Source: Alphaproteobacteria bacterium
GTDB taxonomy: Bacteria; Pseudomonadota; Alphaproteobacteria; Rhodobacterales; Rhodobacteraceae
DNA length: 33,753 bases
Assembly: GCA_030431485.1 (NCBI GenBank)
Contig: JAUIIR010000047.1
Span: 1 to 33,753 of the forward strand
Reading direction: 5' to 3'
Part shown: piece after piece, positions 7,888-14,526 of the stretch
Layout of the letters: the number at the start of each line of letters is the position of its first letter
Position numbering within the stretch: the stretch's first letter is position 1
Position numbers and translations under genes: made by a program
The notes under the pieces: model-generated
What the model saw: the letters and a program-made list of their open reading frames with translations, nothing else
The model's database searches: none
What the model was told of the DNA's origin: nothing

Positions 7888-9447
7888 TCAGCGCGCCTTG
7901 AAAAGCCCGCCAAGTATGCCGCGCACAATGCGCCGCCCGGTTGTGCCTTTCAGTTCCTTGACGACAACACTGGCAATAGCCTCTCCTAAGCTTTCGTCTT
8001 TGCGGCTAGAACGGCTCTTGCGTGTCGGTTGAGACGTCGATCGACCGACGCGTGTACCGCTGTAACGCCGACCTGCATTGTATTCGCGCATCGCGGCATC
8101 AAGATCGGCTTCCTTTTGTTCTGCCGCTTCAGCAGCGGCAGCCGCATCTTCTGCCCGCTTGGCAAGTATTTCATACGCAGATTGCCGGTCCAACCGTGCC
8201 GTGTATTTGTCGTTTAGGTCGCTGGCGCCCATGACACCACCGCGTTCTGCCGGTGTGATTGGGCCCAACTGGGACGACGGCGGGCGGATCAGTGTGCGCT
8301 CGACCATCCCGGGAATACCCTTGCGTTCGAGCATTGAGGTCACGGCTTCGCCCACGCCGACCTCTCGAATGGCTTGTTCCGTGTCGAACGCCGGGTTCTC
8401 GCGGTATGTCTCAGCCGCCATCCGCAATGCTTTCCGATCCCGCGCGGTGAAAGCGCGTAGCGCATGCTGCACCCGGTTGCCGAGCTGTCCGAGAATATCC
8501 TCAGGAATGTCATCCGGATTCTGAGTGATGAAATAGACGCCAACACCCTTGGACCGGATAAGTCGGGCAACCTGCTCGACCTTGTCCACCAAAGCTTTCG
8601 GTGCGTCGTCGAAAAGCAAATGTGCCTCGTCAAAAAAGAACACCAGCTTGGGCTTTTCCGGATCGCCGACCTCGGGCAATTCTTCGAAGAGTTCCGAGAG
8701 CAACCATAGCAGAAAAGTAGCGTAAAGACGCGGAGACCCCATCAGCTTGTCAGCCGCCAGAATGTTGACTTGTCCCTGCCCGTTCGCGTCGGTGCGCATG
8801 ATGTCGCGCAGCTCCAAGGCCGGCTCGCCAAAGAAATTGGCAGCGCCCTGATTTTCAAGAACCAACAAGCGCCGCTGGATTGCGCCTACGGACTGGACGG
8901 AAATGTTGCCATATCGCAAAGCGACGGTATCACGGTTCTCGCCCAGCCAGACCAGCATGGCCTGCAGGTCCTTCAGATCCAGAAGTGGTAGGCCTTCTTC
9001 GTCAGCCACGCGAAACGCGATGTTCAACACACCTTCCTGCGCCTCGGACAGCTCTAACAGACGCGAAATCAGCAACGGCCCCATCTCGGCTACGGTGGTT
9101 CGTATCGGGTGGCCCTGATCACCGAACAGATCCCAGAATGTCACTGGAAACGCCCGGTAAGCGTAGTCATCAAAGCCGATGGTTTGTGCACGTTCTGAAA
9201 AAGGCTGATGCAGCTTGAAATCCGAGCTTCCAGCTTTTGACAATCCGGAAAGATCACCTTTCACGTCGGCCATGAAGACCGGAACACCTTGAGCGGAGAA
9301 GCCCTCTGCCAGAATTTGCAAAGTGACGGTTTTTCCTGTGCCGGTGGCGCCCGCTACGAGCCCATGCCTGTTGGCGTAGTCCAACCGCAGCCATTGCTTG
9401 ACCCCGTAGTTTTCACCACCACCCCCGACAAAGACACCGTTATCCAT
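7888..9447 (-). CDS. HerA-like helicase-domain ATPase, DUF853 (YjgR) family
   Basis: Cytosolic P-loop ATPase of 519 residues in the HerA/FtsK clade. Walker A is GATGTGKT (33-40), Walker B is [12 protein letters not shown] (269-280), and an [14 protein letters not shown] stretch follows at 306-319, all characteristic of the DUF853 (E. coli YjgR) family. The C-terminal part (about 425-500) is an Ala/Glu-rich likely helix and then an Arg/Ser-rich basic segment, plausible for nucleic-acid contact. The biochemical role of the family is not settled; the HerA relationship suggests DNA translocation or helicase activity, but these proteins are not the archaeal HerA partners of NurA, and no nuclease gene is adjacent. 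The GGGGACGTGT before the ATG provides a ribosome site. The upstream gap holds its promoter and, on the opposite strand, candidate small RNAs. Confidence 0.9.
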   Translation of the reverse strand: MDNGVFVGGGGENYGVKQWLRLDYANRHGLVAGATGTGKTVTLQILAEGFSAQGVPVFMADVKGDLSGLSKAGSSDFKLHQPFSERAQTIGFDDYAYRAFPVTFWDLFGDQGHPIRTTVAEMGPLLISRLLELSEAQEGVLNIAFRVADEEGLPLLDLKDLQAMLVWLGENRDTVALRYGNISVQSVGAIQRRLLVLENQGAANFFGEPALELRDIMRTDANGQGQVNILAADKLMGSPRLYATFLLWLLSELFEELPEVGDPEKPKLVFFFDEAHLLFDDAPKALVDKVEQVARLIRSKGVGVYFITQNPDDIPEDILGQLGNRVQHALRAFTARDRKALRMAAETYRENPAFDTEQAIREVGVGEAVTSMLERKGIPGMVERTLIRPPSSQLGPITPAERGGVMGASDLNDKYTARLDRQSAYEILAKRAEDAAAAAEAAEQKEADLDAAMREYNAGRRYSGTRVGRSTSQPTRKSRSSRKDESLGEAIASVVVKELKGTTGRRIVRGILGGLFKAR

Positions 9448-9540
9448 ACACGTCCCCCAACTCCATCTTCAGAAACCGAACATACAATCTTAACCTTTTG
9501 CCGCCAGTATGTTTTTCGCCCGAAGGTTTGGATGTTTCGC

Positions 9541-9599
9541 ACCAAGTCGGGCAATCCTCCCTGTTGGACTGGCCACGCTCCAGAGCGTGGCCCTTTTTT
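9541..9599 (+). ncRNA. Candidate small RNA with a UCCUCC anti-Shine-Dalgarno loop
   Basis: The segment can fold as two consecutive hairpins: AGTC/GACT and CAA/TTG pairings (9545-9548 with 9567-9570, 9552-9554 with 9564-9566) expose a loop TCCTCCCTG (9555-9563), immediately followed by a strong terminator hairpin. An exposed UCCUCC next to a terminator is the design of alphaproteobacterial small RNAs of the CcsR/alpha-r14 kind, which pair with ribosome-binding sites. The 5' end is not defined; I see no clear promoter, and an alternative fold pairs GGG 9549-9551 with CCC 9559-9561 and would hide the motif. Sequence and terminator are seen; function is inferred from family design. Confidence 0.45.
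9571..9599 (+). terminator. Strong intrinsic terminator with no upstream protein gene
   Basis: A perfect 9-bp stem GGCCACGCT/AGCGTGGCC (9571-9579 and 9584-9592) with a four-base loop is followed by six T (9594-9599) on the plus strand. The nearest upstream gene is on the other strand, so the transcript that ends here must start inside the gap. Confidence 0.85.
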
Positions 9600-9625
9600 G
9601 TGAAATCATGTATTTAATTTGCCTG

Positions 9626-9654
9626 TTGACGCCTTGGATTTCATTTCGTAGCGT
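9626..9654 (+). promoter_or_regulatory. Candidate sigma-70-type promoter for a small RNA
   Basis: TTGACG at 9626-9631 is a near-ideal -35 box. Seventeen bases on, TAGCGT at 9649-9654 is a weak -10 box, acceptable for alphaproteobacteria, where the -10 is poorly conserved. A start near 9661 would give a transcript of about 70 bases ending at the second orphan terminator. Confidence 0.4.
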
Positions 9655-9660
9655 CCAGTC

Positions 9661-9730
9661 AATAATAGTCGGCCGGTCCGACAGGGAGCAAAAAAGGGAA
9701 GGTGCGGCGTCGCGTCTTCCCTTTTACTTT
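9661..9730 (+). ncRNA. Candidate second small RNA (about 70 nt)
   Basis: Between the candidate promoter and the terminator at 9692-9725 lies a short hairpin GTCGG-loop-CCGAC (9668-9672 and 9678-9682), then a purine-rich single strand ACAGGGAGCAAAA. The eight bases ACAGGGAG (9681-9688) are perfectly complementary to CTCCCTGT (9557-9564) in the loop of the upstream candidate RNA, so the two could pair with each other or fold together if co-transcribed. The strand is uncertain because the terminator has a longer T tract on the minus strand. No protein is encoded with any credibility. Confidence 0.35.
9692..9725. terminator. Long terminator hairpin, probably bidirectional
   Basis: A perfect 10-bp stem AAAAGGGAAG/CTTCCCTTTT (9692-9701 and 9716-9725) continues inward through about five further pairs to a GCGT loop. 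The plus strand gives CCCTTTTACTTT; the minus strand gives CCCTTTTTT. No annotated gene feeds it from either side at close range. Confidence 0.75.
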
Positions 9731-9908
9731 CAAGGACCTGCGCCTCAAAGCTCATGCATCGCGCGAAGCAGTCGCTGAGATGCCATCATTATTCATAAGC
9801 GCAAGAATCCGCCGCCACGCAGGTCACATTTTCGCGTTTTGGCCTGACACTTTGCACAACCCATGATAACGCAACCACAAACATGACCGATGCTTCGGAG
9901 AGGACTTT

Positions 9909-10532
9909 ATGACCAAACCCCTTTTGCTTCTCACCACGATTGCCAGCCTCGCCCTTGGCGGCGCTGTGATGGCGCAGGACACAGATGCGCCCGAGAGCAC
10001 TGAAGCGCCAGCACCGAATGCCGACTTGTCGGTTCTGGATACGGGCGAACCTGTGGTCGAGCAAACCGCAGACGACAATACATATGTAAAAAACACACAC
10101 GGCGACTGGGCGATTCAATGTCTCCGGGTTCAGGAAGGGCCCGAGCCGTGCCAGATGTATCAACTTTTGCGTGATCAGAATGGCGGCAGCGTGGCCGAAG
10201 TCAGCATTTTTCGTCTGAACAACGGCGGCCAGGTTGCTGCGGGCGGGACATTTGTCGTGCCGCTTGAGACACTGCTGACCGAAAAGCTGAATGTGCGTGT
10301 CGATTCCGGGCAGGCCAAGCGCTACGATTTTTCGTTCTGTACGCAGGTTGGATGCTATGCCCGTGTCGGGTTCACAGCAGAAGACGTGGCGGCGTTTCGT
10401 CGGGGCAATGTCGCCAATGTGACCATTGTCCCCGCGCTCGCCCCTGACCAGCGCGTGGTTGTCAGCATGTCATTGACTGGCTTCACCGCAGCCTATGACG
10501 AAATCACTGAACTGGAACAGCAACGACAGTAA
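9909..10532 (+). CDS. Invasion-associated locus B (IalB) family periplasmic protein
   Basis: A secreted protein of 207 residues with a clear Sec signal peptide (LLLLTTIASLALGGAVMA, cut before Gln-Asp) and an acidic, Ala/Pro-rich linker to about residue 55. The mature domain has the IalB-family pattern GDWAIQC (residue 65 region), a second Cys in EPCQMYQ, the SIFRL strand and the CTQVGCYAR pair, giving four cysteines likely to form disulfides. The family is named after a Bartonella factor linked to red-cell invasion, but it is widespread in free-living alphaproteobacteria, where its role is unknown; no virulence role should be inferred. A GAGAGGA ribosome site lies seven bases before the ATG. 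It stands alone, convergent with lpxB, sharing a bidirectional terminator. Confidence 0.88.
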   Translation: MTKPLLLLTTIASLALGGAVMAQDTDAPESTEAPAPNADLSVLDTGEPVVEQTADDNTYVKNTHGDWAIQCLRVQEGPEPCQMYQLLRDQNGGSVAEVSIFRLNNGGQVAAGGTFVVPLETLLTEKLNVRVDSGQAKRYDFSFCTQVGCYARVGFTAEDVAAFRRGNVANVTIVPALAPDQRVVVSMSLTGFTAAYDEITELEQQRQ

Positions 10533-10554
10533 TCTGTTCGACAGGTAAACCAAA

Positions 10555-10583
10555 AAGGGGCCGTACCGTGTGATCCGGCCCTT
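10555..10583. terminator. Bidirectional terminator between ialB-family gene and lpxB
   Basis: An imperfect stem of about eight pairs centred on GGGCCG/CGGCCC (10556-10563 and 10576-10583) has T-rich flanks on both strands: TTGTTTCATTTT on plus and five T on minus. It sits between convergent genes and can close both the IalB-family transcript and the long lipid A/envelope operon. Confidence 0.7.
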
Positions 10584-10586
10584 GTT

Positions 10587-11729
10587 TCATTTTAGACCAT
10601 CAAGAACTGCGAGTGCTGCGCGTTCGCCTGGGGGCATGCCGCCTTTCCCCAACCGTTCCATCGTCAGGTCCATCGCCGCCCGTTGTTGATCTGGCGCGTT
10701 TAAGACCTGGGACACGGCCTGTGCGATCGGTCCCGGTCTGCAGTTTGTACCGATGAATTCAGGAATAGCGCGGGTCTCGGACACCAGATTGACCAAGGTC
10801 ACCGTATCCACGCGAAGCATGCGCCCAATGATCTGACGGGATAGCCAGTTCATGTCATAAGCGATCACCATGGGCGTGCGCGCCGCTGCCAATTCAAGCG
10901 ACACGGTGCCCGACGCAGCCAGCGCAACATCTGCTGCCGCAAAAGCAGCCCGCTTGACGGCAAGTCCGTCTTTTGCCGGGTTCACAAGGATGGGTTTGAT
11001 TGGCCAAGTGTTGGCCGCCTCTGCAACAGCCGTTGCGACATTTGGCGCAGCAGGCAGAACGAATTGCATTCGGGGGTGCTCTGAGCGCAGGCGGGACACG
11101 ACCTCTGAGAAGATCGGCAGCAAACGTTTGATCTCGCTTCGCCGTGATCCGGGCAGGATCAATGCCAAAGGCGCCTCGCCAATGTCGTATTGGCGGCGGA
11201 AGCCCGCCAGCTCATTGCGCGCCGCAACCGGATCTGTGACCACCGGATGCCCAACAAAATCACAGCGCATACCCGCAGCTTCCATGTAGGGCGGCTCAAA
11301 TGGCAAAAGGGCGAGCACCTGGTCAATATGTGCGGACATCTTTTTCGCGCGTCCGGGACGCCATGCCCAAACCGTTGGCGCGACGTAGTGCACCGTTCTG
11401 ATTTCGCTCTGCGCCTTGACCAACTTGGCGACCCGGAGGCTGAATTCAGGCAAGTCTATTGTGATCAGCACATCGGGTCTTGCAGCAATCACCGCGTCGG
11501 CCGTTTGCCGGATACGCGCTTTCAATGCCCGGTAATGCGACAGGATTTCGGTGATCCCCATGATCGAGATCTCATCCATCGGAAAGAGGCTTGGCAAACC
11601 TTCTGCAATCATTCTGTCGCCGCCGATGCCCTCAAACTGAACGTCGGCCACATGTTTTCGCAGGCCCGCCATCAGTGCCGCACCCAGCTTGTCACCCGAG
11701 GCTTCACCAGCGATGACAAAAACCCGCAT
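10587..11729 (-). CDS. lpxB: Lipid-A-disaccharide synthase LpxB
   Basis: Membrane-associated glycosyltransferase (GT19) that joins UDP-2,3-diacylglucosamine to lipid X to give the lipid A disaccharide. The N-terminus MRVFVIAGEASGDKLGA is the conserved LpxB beginning, and APTVWAWRPGR (about 112-122) and ILPGSRRSEI (about 190) are family motifs; 380 residues is the normal length. The frame is open further upstream, but the start at 11729 is chosen because it aligns with the family and because its ATG overlaps the lpxI stop by one base (TGATG), indicating coupling. It is the last gene of the envelope operon and ends at a terminator shared with the convergent neighbour. Confidence 0.96.
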   Translation of the reverse strand: MRVFVIAGEASGDKLGAALMAGLRKHVADVQFEGIGGDRMIAEGLPSLFPMDEISIMGITEILSHYRALKARIRQTADAVIAARPDVLITIDLPEFSLRVAKLVKAQSEIRTVHYVAPTVWAWRPGRAKKMSAHIDQVLALLPFEPPYMEAAGMRCDFVGHPVVTDPVAARNELAGFRRQYDIGEAPLALILPGSRRSEIKRLLPIFSEVVSRLRSEHPRMQFVLPAAPNVATAVAEAANTWPIKPILVNPAKDGLAVKRAAFAAADVALAASGTVSLELAAARTPMVIAYDMNWLSRQIIGRMLRVDTVTLVNLVSETRAIPEFIGTNCRPGPIAQAVSQVLNAPDQQRAAMDLTMERLGKGGMPPGERAALAVLDGLK

Positions 11730-12631
11730 CAGGCGCTCTTTTCCCGAACCCAGAGGAAAAGACCCAGCGCGTCGCATCGCGCAAGGGTTTTTGCCCGATC
11801 AACGATCATCACGCCCCCCGCCTCAATTACGATGCCTGCCAATCCCGCAGCGGCTACCGCATCTGGCGTGTTGGCTCCGATCACAGGGAGGTCAGCACGA
11901 CGGTCTTGTCCCGGCTTCGGTGCTTTGAACAGGATACCTCCATCCGCTGCCGAAGAGCCTCCGGTCAGCCAATCAGTGGCGTCTCCCAACAGCCCGCCGA
12001 ACATATCGCTGGCTGCATTGATGGGGTTGGACAGGAAATCTCCGCCACCCGCAGCACGATCACGTGCCAGGCGGGTCAGCATCGCGTCGGTGCCGGCTGC
12101 ATCTTCGCGCGCCAGCACGCTATCGCCGCGCACCACGCAGGCCTGACCTGCATCCCGCGCGCCCATCGCTGCAACGGTGCGTTCGCCCAAACGCGCTTCA
12201 ACCGTATTCTGTGGCGCATAGGTTGTTAGGGTCAACACACCTTCTGCCGGAACAAGGTCAGGAACAAGATCATGGACCGCCACGATCTGCAGACCCTCTT
12301 CTTCAAAGAGTTGCATGACAATCCGAAGCGCACCGTCGTCGCCGGAGGTTAGAGCGGTCTGCAAACGCGGCACAAGCGGCGCGGTTTTTGGATCAAGGCG
12401 GGAAGCATCAATCGGTGGGCGCCGGATGGCACCACAGAGGCACACCTGCGCAACGCCCCGAGATTTGAGCGTGTCGAACAGAGTGCCCAGCGTTTCGAGG
12501 TGGAAAGTCAGATCAGCCTTCAAACCGTCCGGTTCAAACCCATTTAACACGCAGACCAAGGGCCGCTGACTTTGAGCCTCCGCCACAATACGTGGCAAGC
12601 GCCCCTGCCCGCAGATCAGCGCCAGTGTCAT
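11729..12631 (-). CDS. lpxI: UDP-2,3-diacylglucosamine diphosphatase LpxI (DUF1009)
   Basis: Cytosolic enzyme that hydrolyses UDP-2,3-diacylglucosamine to lipid X, the step before LpxB. The start MTLALICGQGRLPRIVAEA matches the N-terminal domain of the LpxI family first characterised in Caulobacter. The C-terminal domain contains RDAGQACVVRGDSVLAREDAAGT split over about 155-180, DLPVIGANT (about 246) and AGIVIEAGGVMIVD. LpxI replaces LpxH in most alphaproteobacteria and cleaves the pyrophosphate differently. It sits three bases after lpxA and overlaps lpxB, exactly where the pathway order predicts it. Length of 300 is slightly above the usual about 270-280. No anomalies seen. Confidence 0.94.
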   Translation of the reverse strand: MTLALICGQGRLPRIVAEAQSQRPLVCVLNGFEPDGLKADLTFHLETLGTLFDTLKSRGVAQVCLCGAIRRPPIDASRLDPKTAPLVPRLQTALTSGDDGALRIVMQLFEEEGLQIVAVHDLVPDLVPAEGVLTLTTYAPQNTVEARLGERTVAAMGARDAGQACVVRGDSVLAREDAAGTDAMLTRLARDRAAGGGDFLSNPINAASDMFGGLLGDATDWLTGGSSAADGGILFKAPKPGQDRRADLPVIGANTPDAVAAAGLAGIVIEAGGVMIVDRAKTLARCDALGLFLWVREKSA

Positions 12632-12634
12632 CGC

Positions 12635-13420
12635 TCAGCCCGGTGTCAGGAAGGACCTGTCAGTCTCTCCCAGTATAAAGTCTACAATGTGCTGCACGTA
12701 CGGGCTGTCACTTTCTTCACCAAGACGCTTGGCCCGCTCCTGGAAAGCCCCTTCACCCTGTGCAAGCATCTGGAACGCCGCCCGCAGCGCAGTGATGTCC
12801 GCACGGCTGACGCCCTTTCGCTTGAGGCCAACTAGGTTCAGCCCGTCCAGACGGCCGCGTTCAGCCTGAACCAAACCGTAAGGGATCACGTCATTTGTCA
12901 CCATCGTAACCGCCCCGATGATCGCGCCGCGCCCGATACGAACGAATTGGTGCACACCCGAAAGGCCACCCACGATCACGTCGTCTTCGAGGATGCAGTG
13001 TCCGGCCAAAGCAGCGCTGTTGACCACGATCACGCGGTTGCCGATCTGCACGTCATGGGCGACATGGCACCCCGCCATGAAGAGATTATCGTCGCCCACG
13101 CGGGTCACACCGCCACCGCCCTTGGTGCCGGTATTCATCGTGACATGTTCACGGATGCGGTTGCGCGCACCGATGATCAGACAGGTCTTCTCGCCGTCGA
13201 ACTTGAGGTCTTGCGGAATCTCACCGATCACGGCGAACGAGAAGATTTCGCTTCCTTCTCCAATCGAGGTCTGGCCGGTCACAACCACATGGCTTTTCAA
13301 TGTCACGTTGTCGGCGAGAACGACCTCGGGGCCAACGTGGCAAAAAGGGCCGATCTCGCAGCCATCACCGATCTGCGCGCCCTCTTCGATCACGGCACTG
13401 GGGTGGATACGGGCTGTCAC
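12635..13420 (-). CDS. lpxA: Acyl-ACP--UDP-N-acetylglucosamine O-acyltransferase LpxA
   Basis: Catalyses the first step of lipid A synthesis, transfer of a 3-hydroxyacyl chain from ACP to UDP-GlcNAc. The N-terminal two thirds is a left-handed beta-helix of hexapeptide repeats ([24 protein letters not shown] and so on), and the catalytic histidine is His122 in [11 protein letters not shown]. The helical C-terminal domain follows from about residue 185. I choose the GTG start at 13420, which overlaps the fabZ stop (GTGA) and gives the canonical TARIHPSAV beginning and 261 residues. An ATG 11 codons upstream (13453) lies inside fabZ and would add a non-family leader. Coupled to fabZ upstream and lpxI downstream. 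Confidence 0.93.
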   Translation of the reverse strand: MTARIHPSAVIEEGAQIGDGCEIGPFCHVGPEVVLADNVTLKSHVVVTGQTSIGEGSEIFSFAVIGEIPQDLKFDGEKTCLIIGARNRIREHVTMNTGTKGGGGVTRVGDDNLFMAGCHVAHDVQIGNRVIVVNSAALAGHCILEDDVIVGGLSGVHQFVRIGRGAIIGAVTMVTNDVIPYGLVQAERGRLDGLNLVGLKRKGVSRADITALRAAFQMLAQGEGAFQERAKRLGEESDSPYVQHIVDFILGETDRSFLTPG

Positions 13421-13878
13421 GCAGGCAAATCCATCATGGCGGAGAATTCGCATTCCGCCGCCATTTCACCGTCCACAGTCGCCACGCCACCGAACTTCCA
13501 GACTTTGCCGCCCGGCTTGCCCCGCAATGTGGTCAGGCGCATTTCAAGCTGATCGCCTGGAATGACCTTGCGGCGGAATTTGCATTTGTCGATAGCCATG
13601 AAATAGATCAGCATTTCCTTGTCCGCGAGGTCTAGCGCTGTGCCCACCATAACGGCAGCGGTCTGTGCCATCGCTTCAATGATCGTCACTCCCGGCATGA
13701 TCGGTGTGCCGGGGAAATGGCCTTGAAAATGCGGCTCGTTCATCGTGACGTTCTTGATGCCAAGCGCGGATTGCGTGCCGTCGATTTCTTCCACGCGGTC
13801 CACAAGAAGAAAGGGATAGCGGTGCGGCAGGATGCGCTGGATCAGCTGGATGTCTGCACGAAGAAGCGTGTCGCTCAT
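13417..13878 (-). CDS. fabZ: 3-hydroxyacyl-ACP dehydratase FabZ
   Basis: Soluble hot-dog-fold enzyme of type II fatty acid synthesis that dehydrates 3-hydroxyacyl-ACP, the same substrate pool used by LpxA. The catalytic pair is visible as His54 ([11 protein letters not shown]) and Glu68 (VTIIEAMAQ). The N-terminal [18 protein letters not shown] is typical, and 153 residues is normal. An AGGA ribosome site precedes the ATG. Its stop overlaps the lpxA GTG start. The 63-base gap between ompH and fabZ has no gene: lpxD, found here in enterobacteria, is absent. Confidence 0.97.
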   Translation of the reverse strand: MSDTLLRADIQLIQRILPHRYPFLLVDRVEEIDGTQSALGIKNVTMNEPHFQGHFPGTPIMPGVTIIEAMAQTAAVMVGTALDLADKEMLIYFMAIDKCKFRRKVIPGDQLEMRLTTLRGKPGGKVWKFGGVATVDGEMAAECEFSAMMDLPA

Positions 13879-13941
13879 GGGGCGTCCTTATTTGATCTTG
13901 TTGGACTTTGAGTACCAATCCCGATGCCGGGGGGCAAGGTT

Positions 13942-14526
13942 TCAGGGCCGCAGCGGTAGAATGGCTTCGCCGTCTCCAAATTCCGTGTTTACCCTCAGGA
14001 TCGCCTGTTCGGTGATATCCACGGAGTCCACACTTAGCAGTACAACGCGCCGGTCCAGAACTGCGACCGCCCCGCTCTCGATCATCAATTGAAGCAGGAT
14101 CGGCTGCGCGGCGGTGAGCAGGGCACGGCGAGCCACTTCGTTGCGGGTGCCAACGGCGCGGGCCTTTTCGTCCTGTTCGCGCCGCAAGCGCTGTACCTTT
14201 TCATCAAAGGCCTCAGCCCTCGCACGAAACTCGGCTGGGTCAAGACTGTCCCGCAACTCGGTCAACTCGCGCTCTTCAGCCGTCAATTCCGCCTCAATAC
14301 GCCGGTTATCCGCGGCAATTTCCAAGCTTTCAGCTTCTATCTCGCGCGCGATGCGCTTGCCGAAGTCGCTTTGAGTATACAGCGCTTCCGGTGCTACGGT
14401 CAGAATCAGGCTTTGCACGACCCCCACATTCGACAAACCGCCATCTTGCTGAGCATGCGCATGTGTCGATATGCAAATAAGCGCCCCGAAGAGCGCTCCC
14501 CAGCATGTGCGTCTTAGAAGAACCAT
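13942..14526 (-). CDS. ompH: OmpH/Skp family periplasmic chaperone
   Basis: Periplasmic holdase of the Skp/OmpH family that protects unfolded outer-membrane proteins on their way to BamA. It has a signal peptide (LLRRTCWGALFGALICIS, cut after AHA-QQ about residue 26), a short hydrophobic strand region (VGVVQSLILTVAPEALY) and a long charged coiled coil from about 60 to 135 (EIEAESLEIAADNRRIEAEL and following), then a C-terminal strand. At 194 residues it is somewhat longer than E. coli Skp. The ATG follows the bamA stop with no intervening base, and I see no good ribosome site, so translation probably depends on coupling to bamA. Confidence 0.88.
   Translation of the reverse strand: MVLLRRTCWGALFGALICISTHAHAQQDGGLSNVGVVQSLILTVAPEALYTQSDFGKRIAREIEAESLEIAADNRRIEAELTAEERELTELRDSLDPAEFRARAEAFDEKVQRLRREQDEKARAVGTRNEVARRALLTAAQPILLQLMIESGAVAVLDRRVVLLSVDSVDITEQAILRVNTEFGDGEAILPLRP

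Larger units (their letters stand above)
9448..9908. other. 461-base intergenic region with two orphan terminators
   Basis: The region separates the divergent HerA-like gene (minus) and IalB-family gene (plus), so both promoters must lie here. No convincing protein gene is present. What stands out is two strong intrinsic terminators (9571-9599 and 9692-9725), neither downstream of a protein gene in the relevant direction, plus a 7-bp inverted repeat AACATAC/GTATGTT (9479-9485 and 9507-9513). Candidate small RNAs are listed separately. The IalB gene has a GAGAGGA ribosome site at 9896-9902, and a weak CTGACA-like -35 box occurs near 9844. Confidence 0.6.

Noticed and set aside
9702-9866. GTG-started frame of 54 codons in the 9.7 kb gap
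   Set aside because: It starts inside the terminator hairpin with the purine run too close to act as a ribosome site, and the product is Arg/His-rich without pattern.
9448-9908. A tRNA or CRISPR array in the largest gap
   Set aside because: No cloverleaf with T-loop GTTCRA could be formed and no regularly spaced repeats occur there or elsewhere in the window.
11190-12146. 318-codon plus-strand frame across lpxB and lpxI
   Set aside because: Opposes two certain genes and has no recognisable domain or ribosome site.
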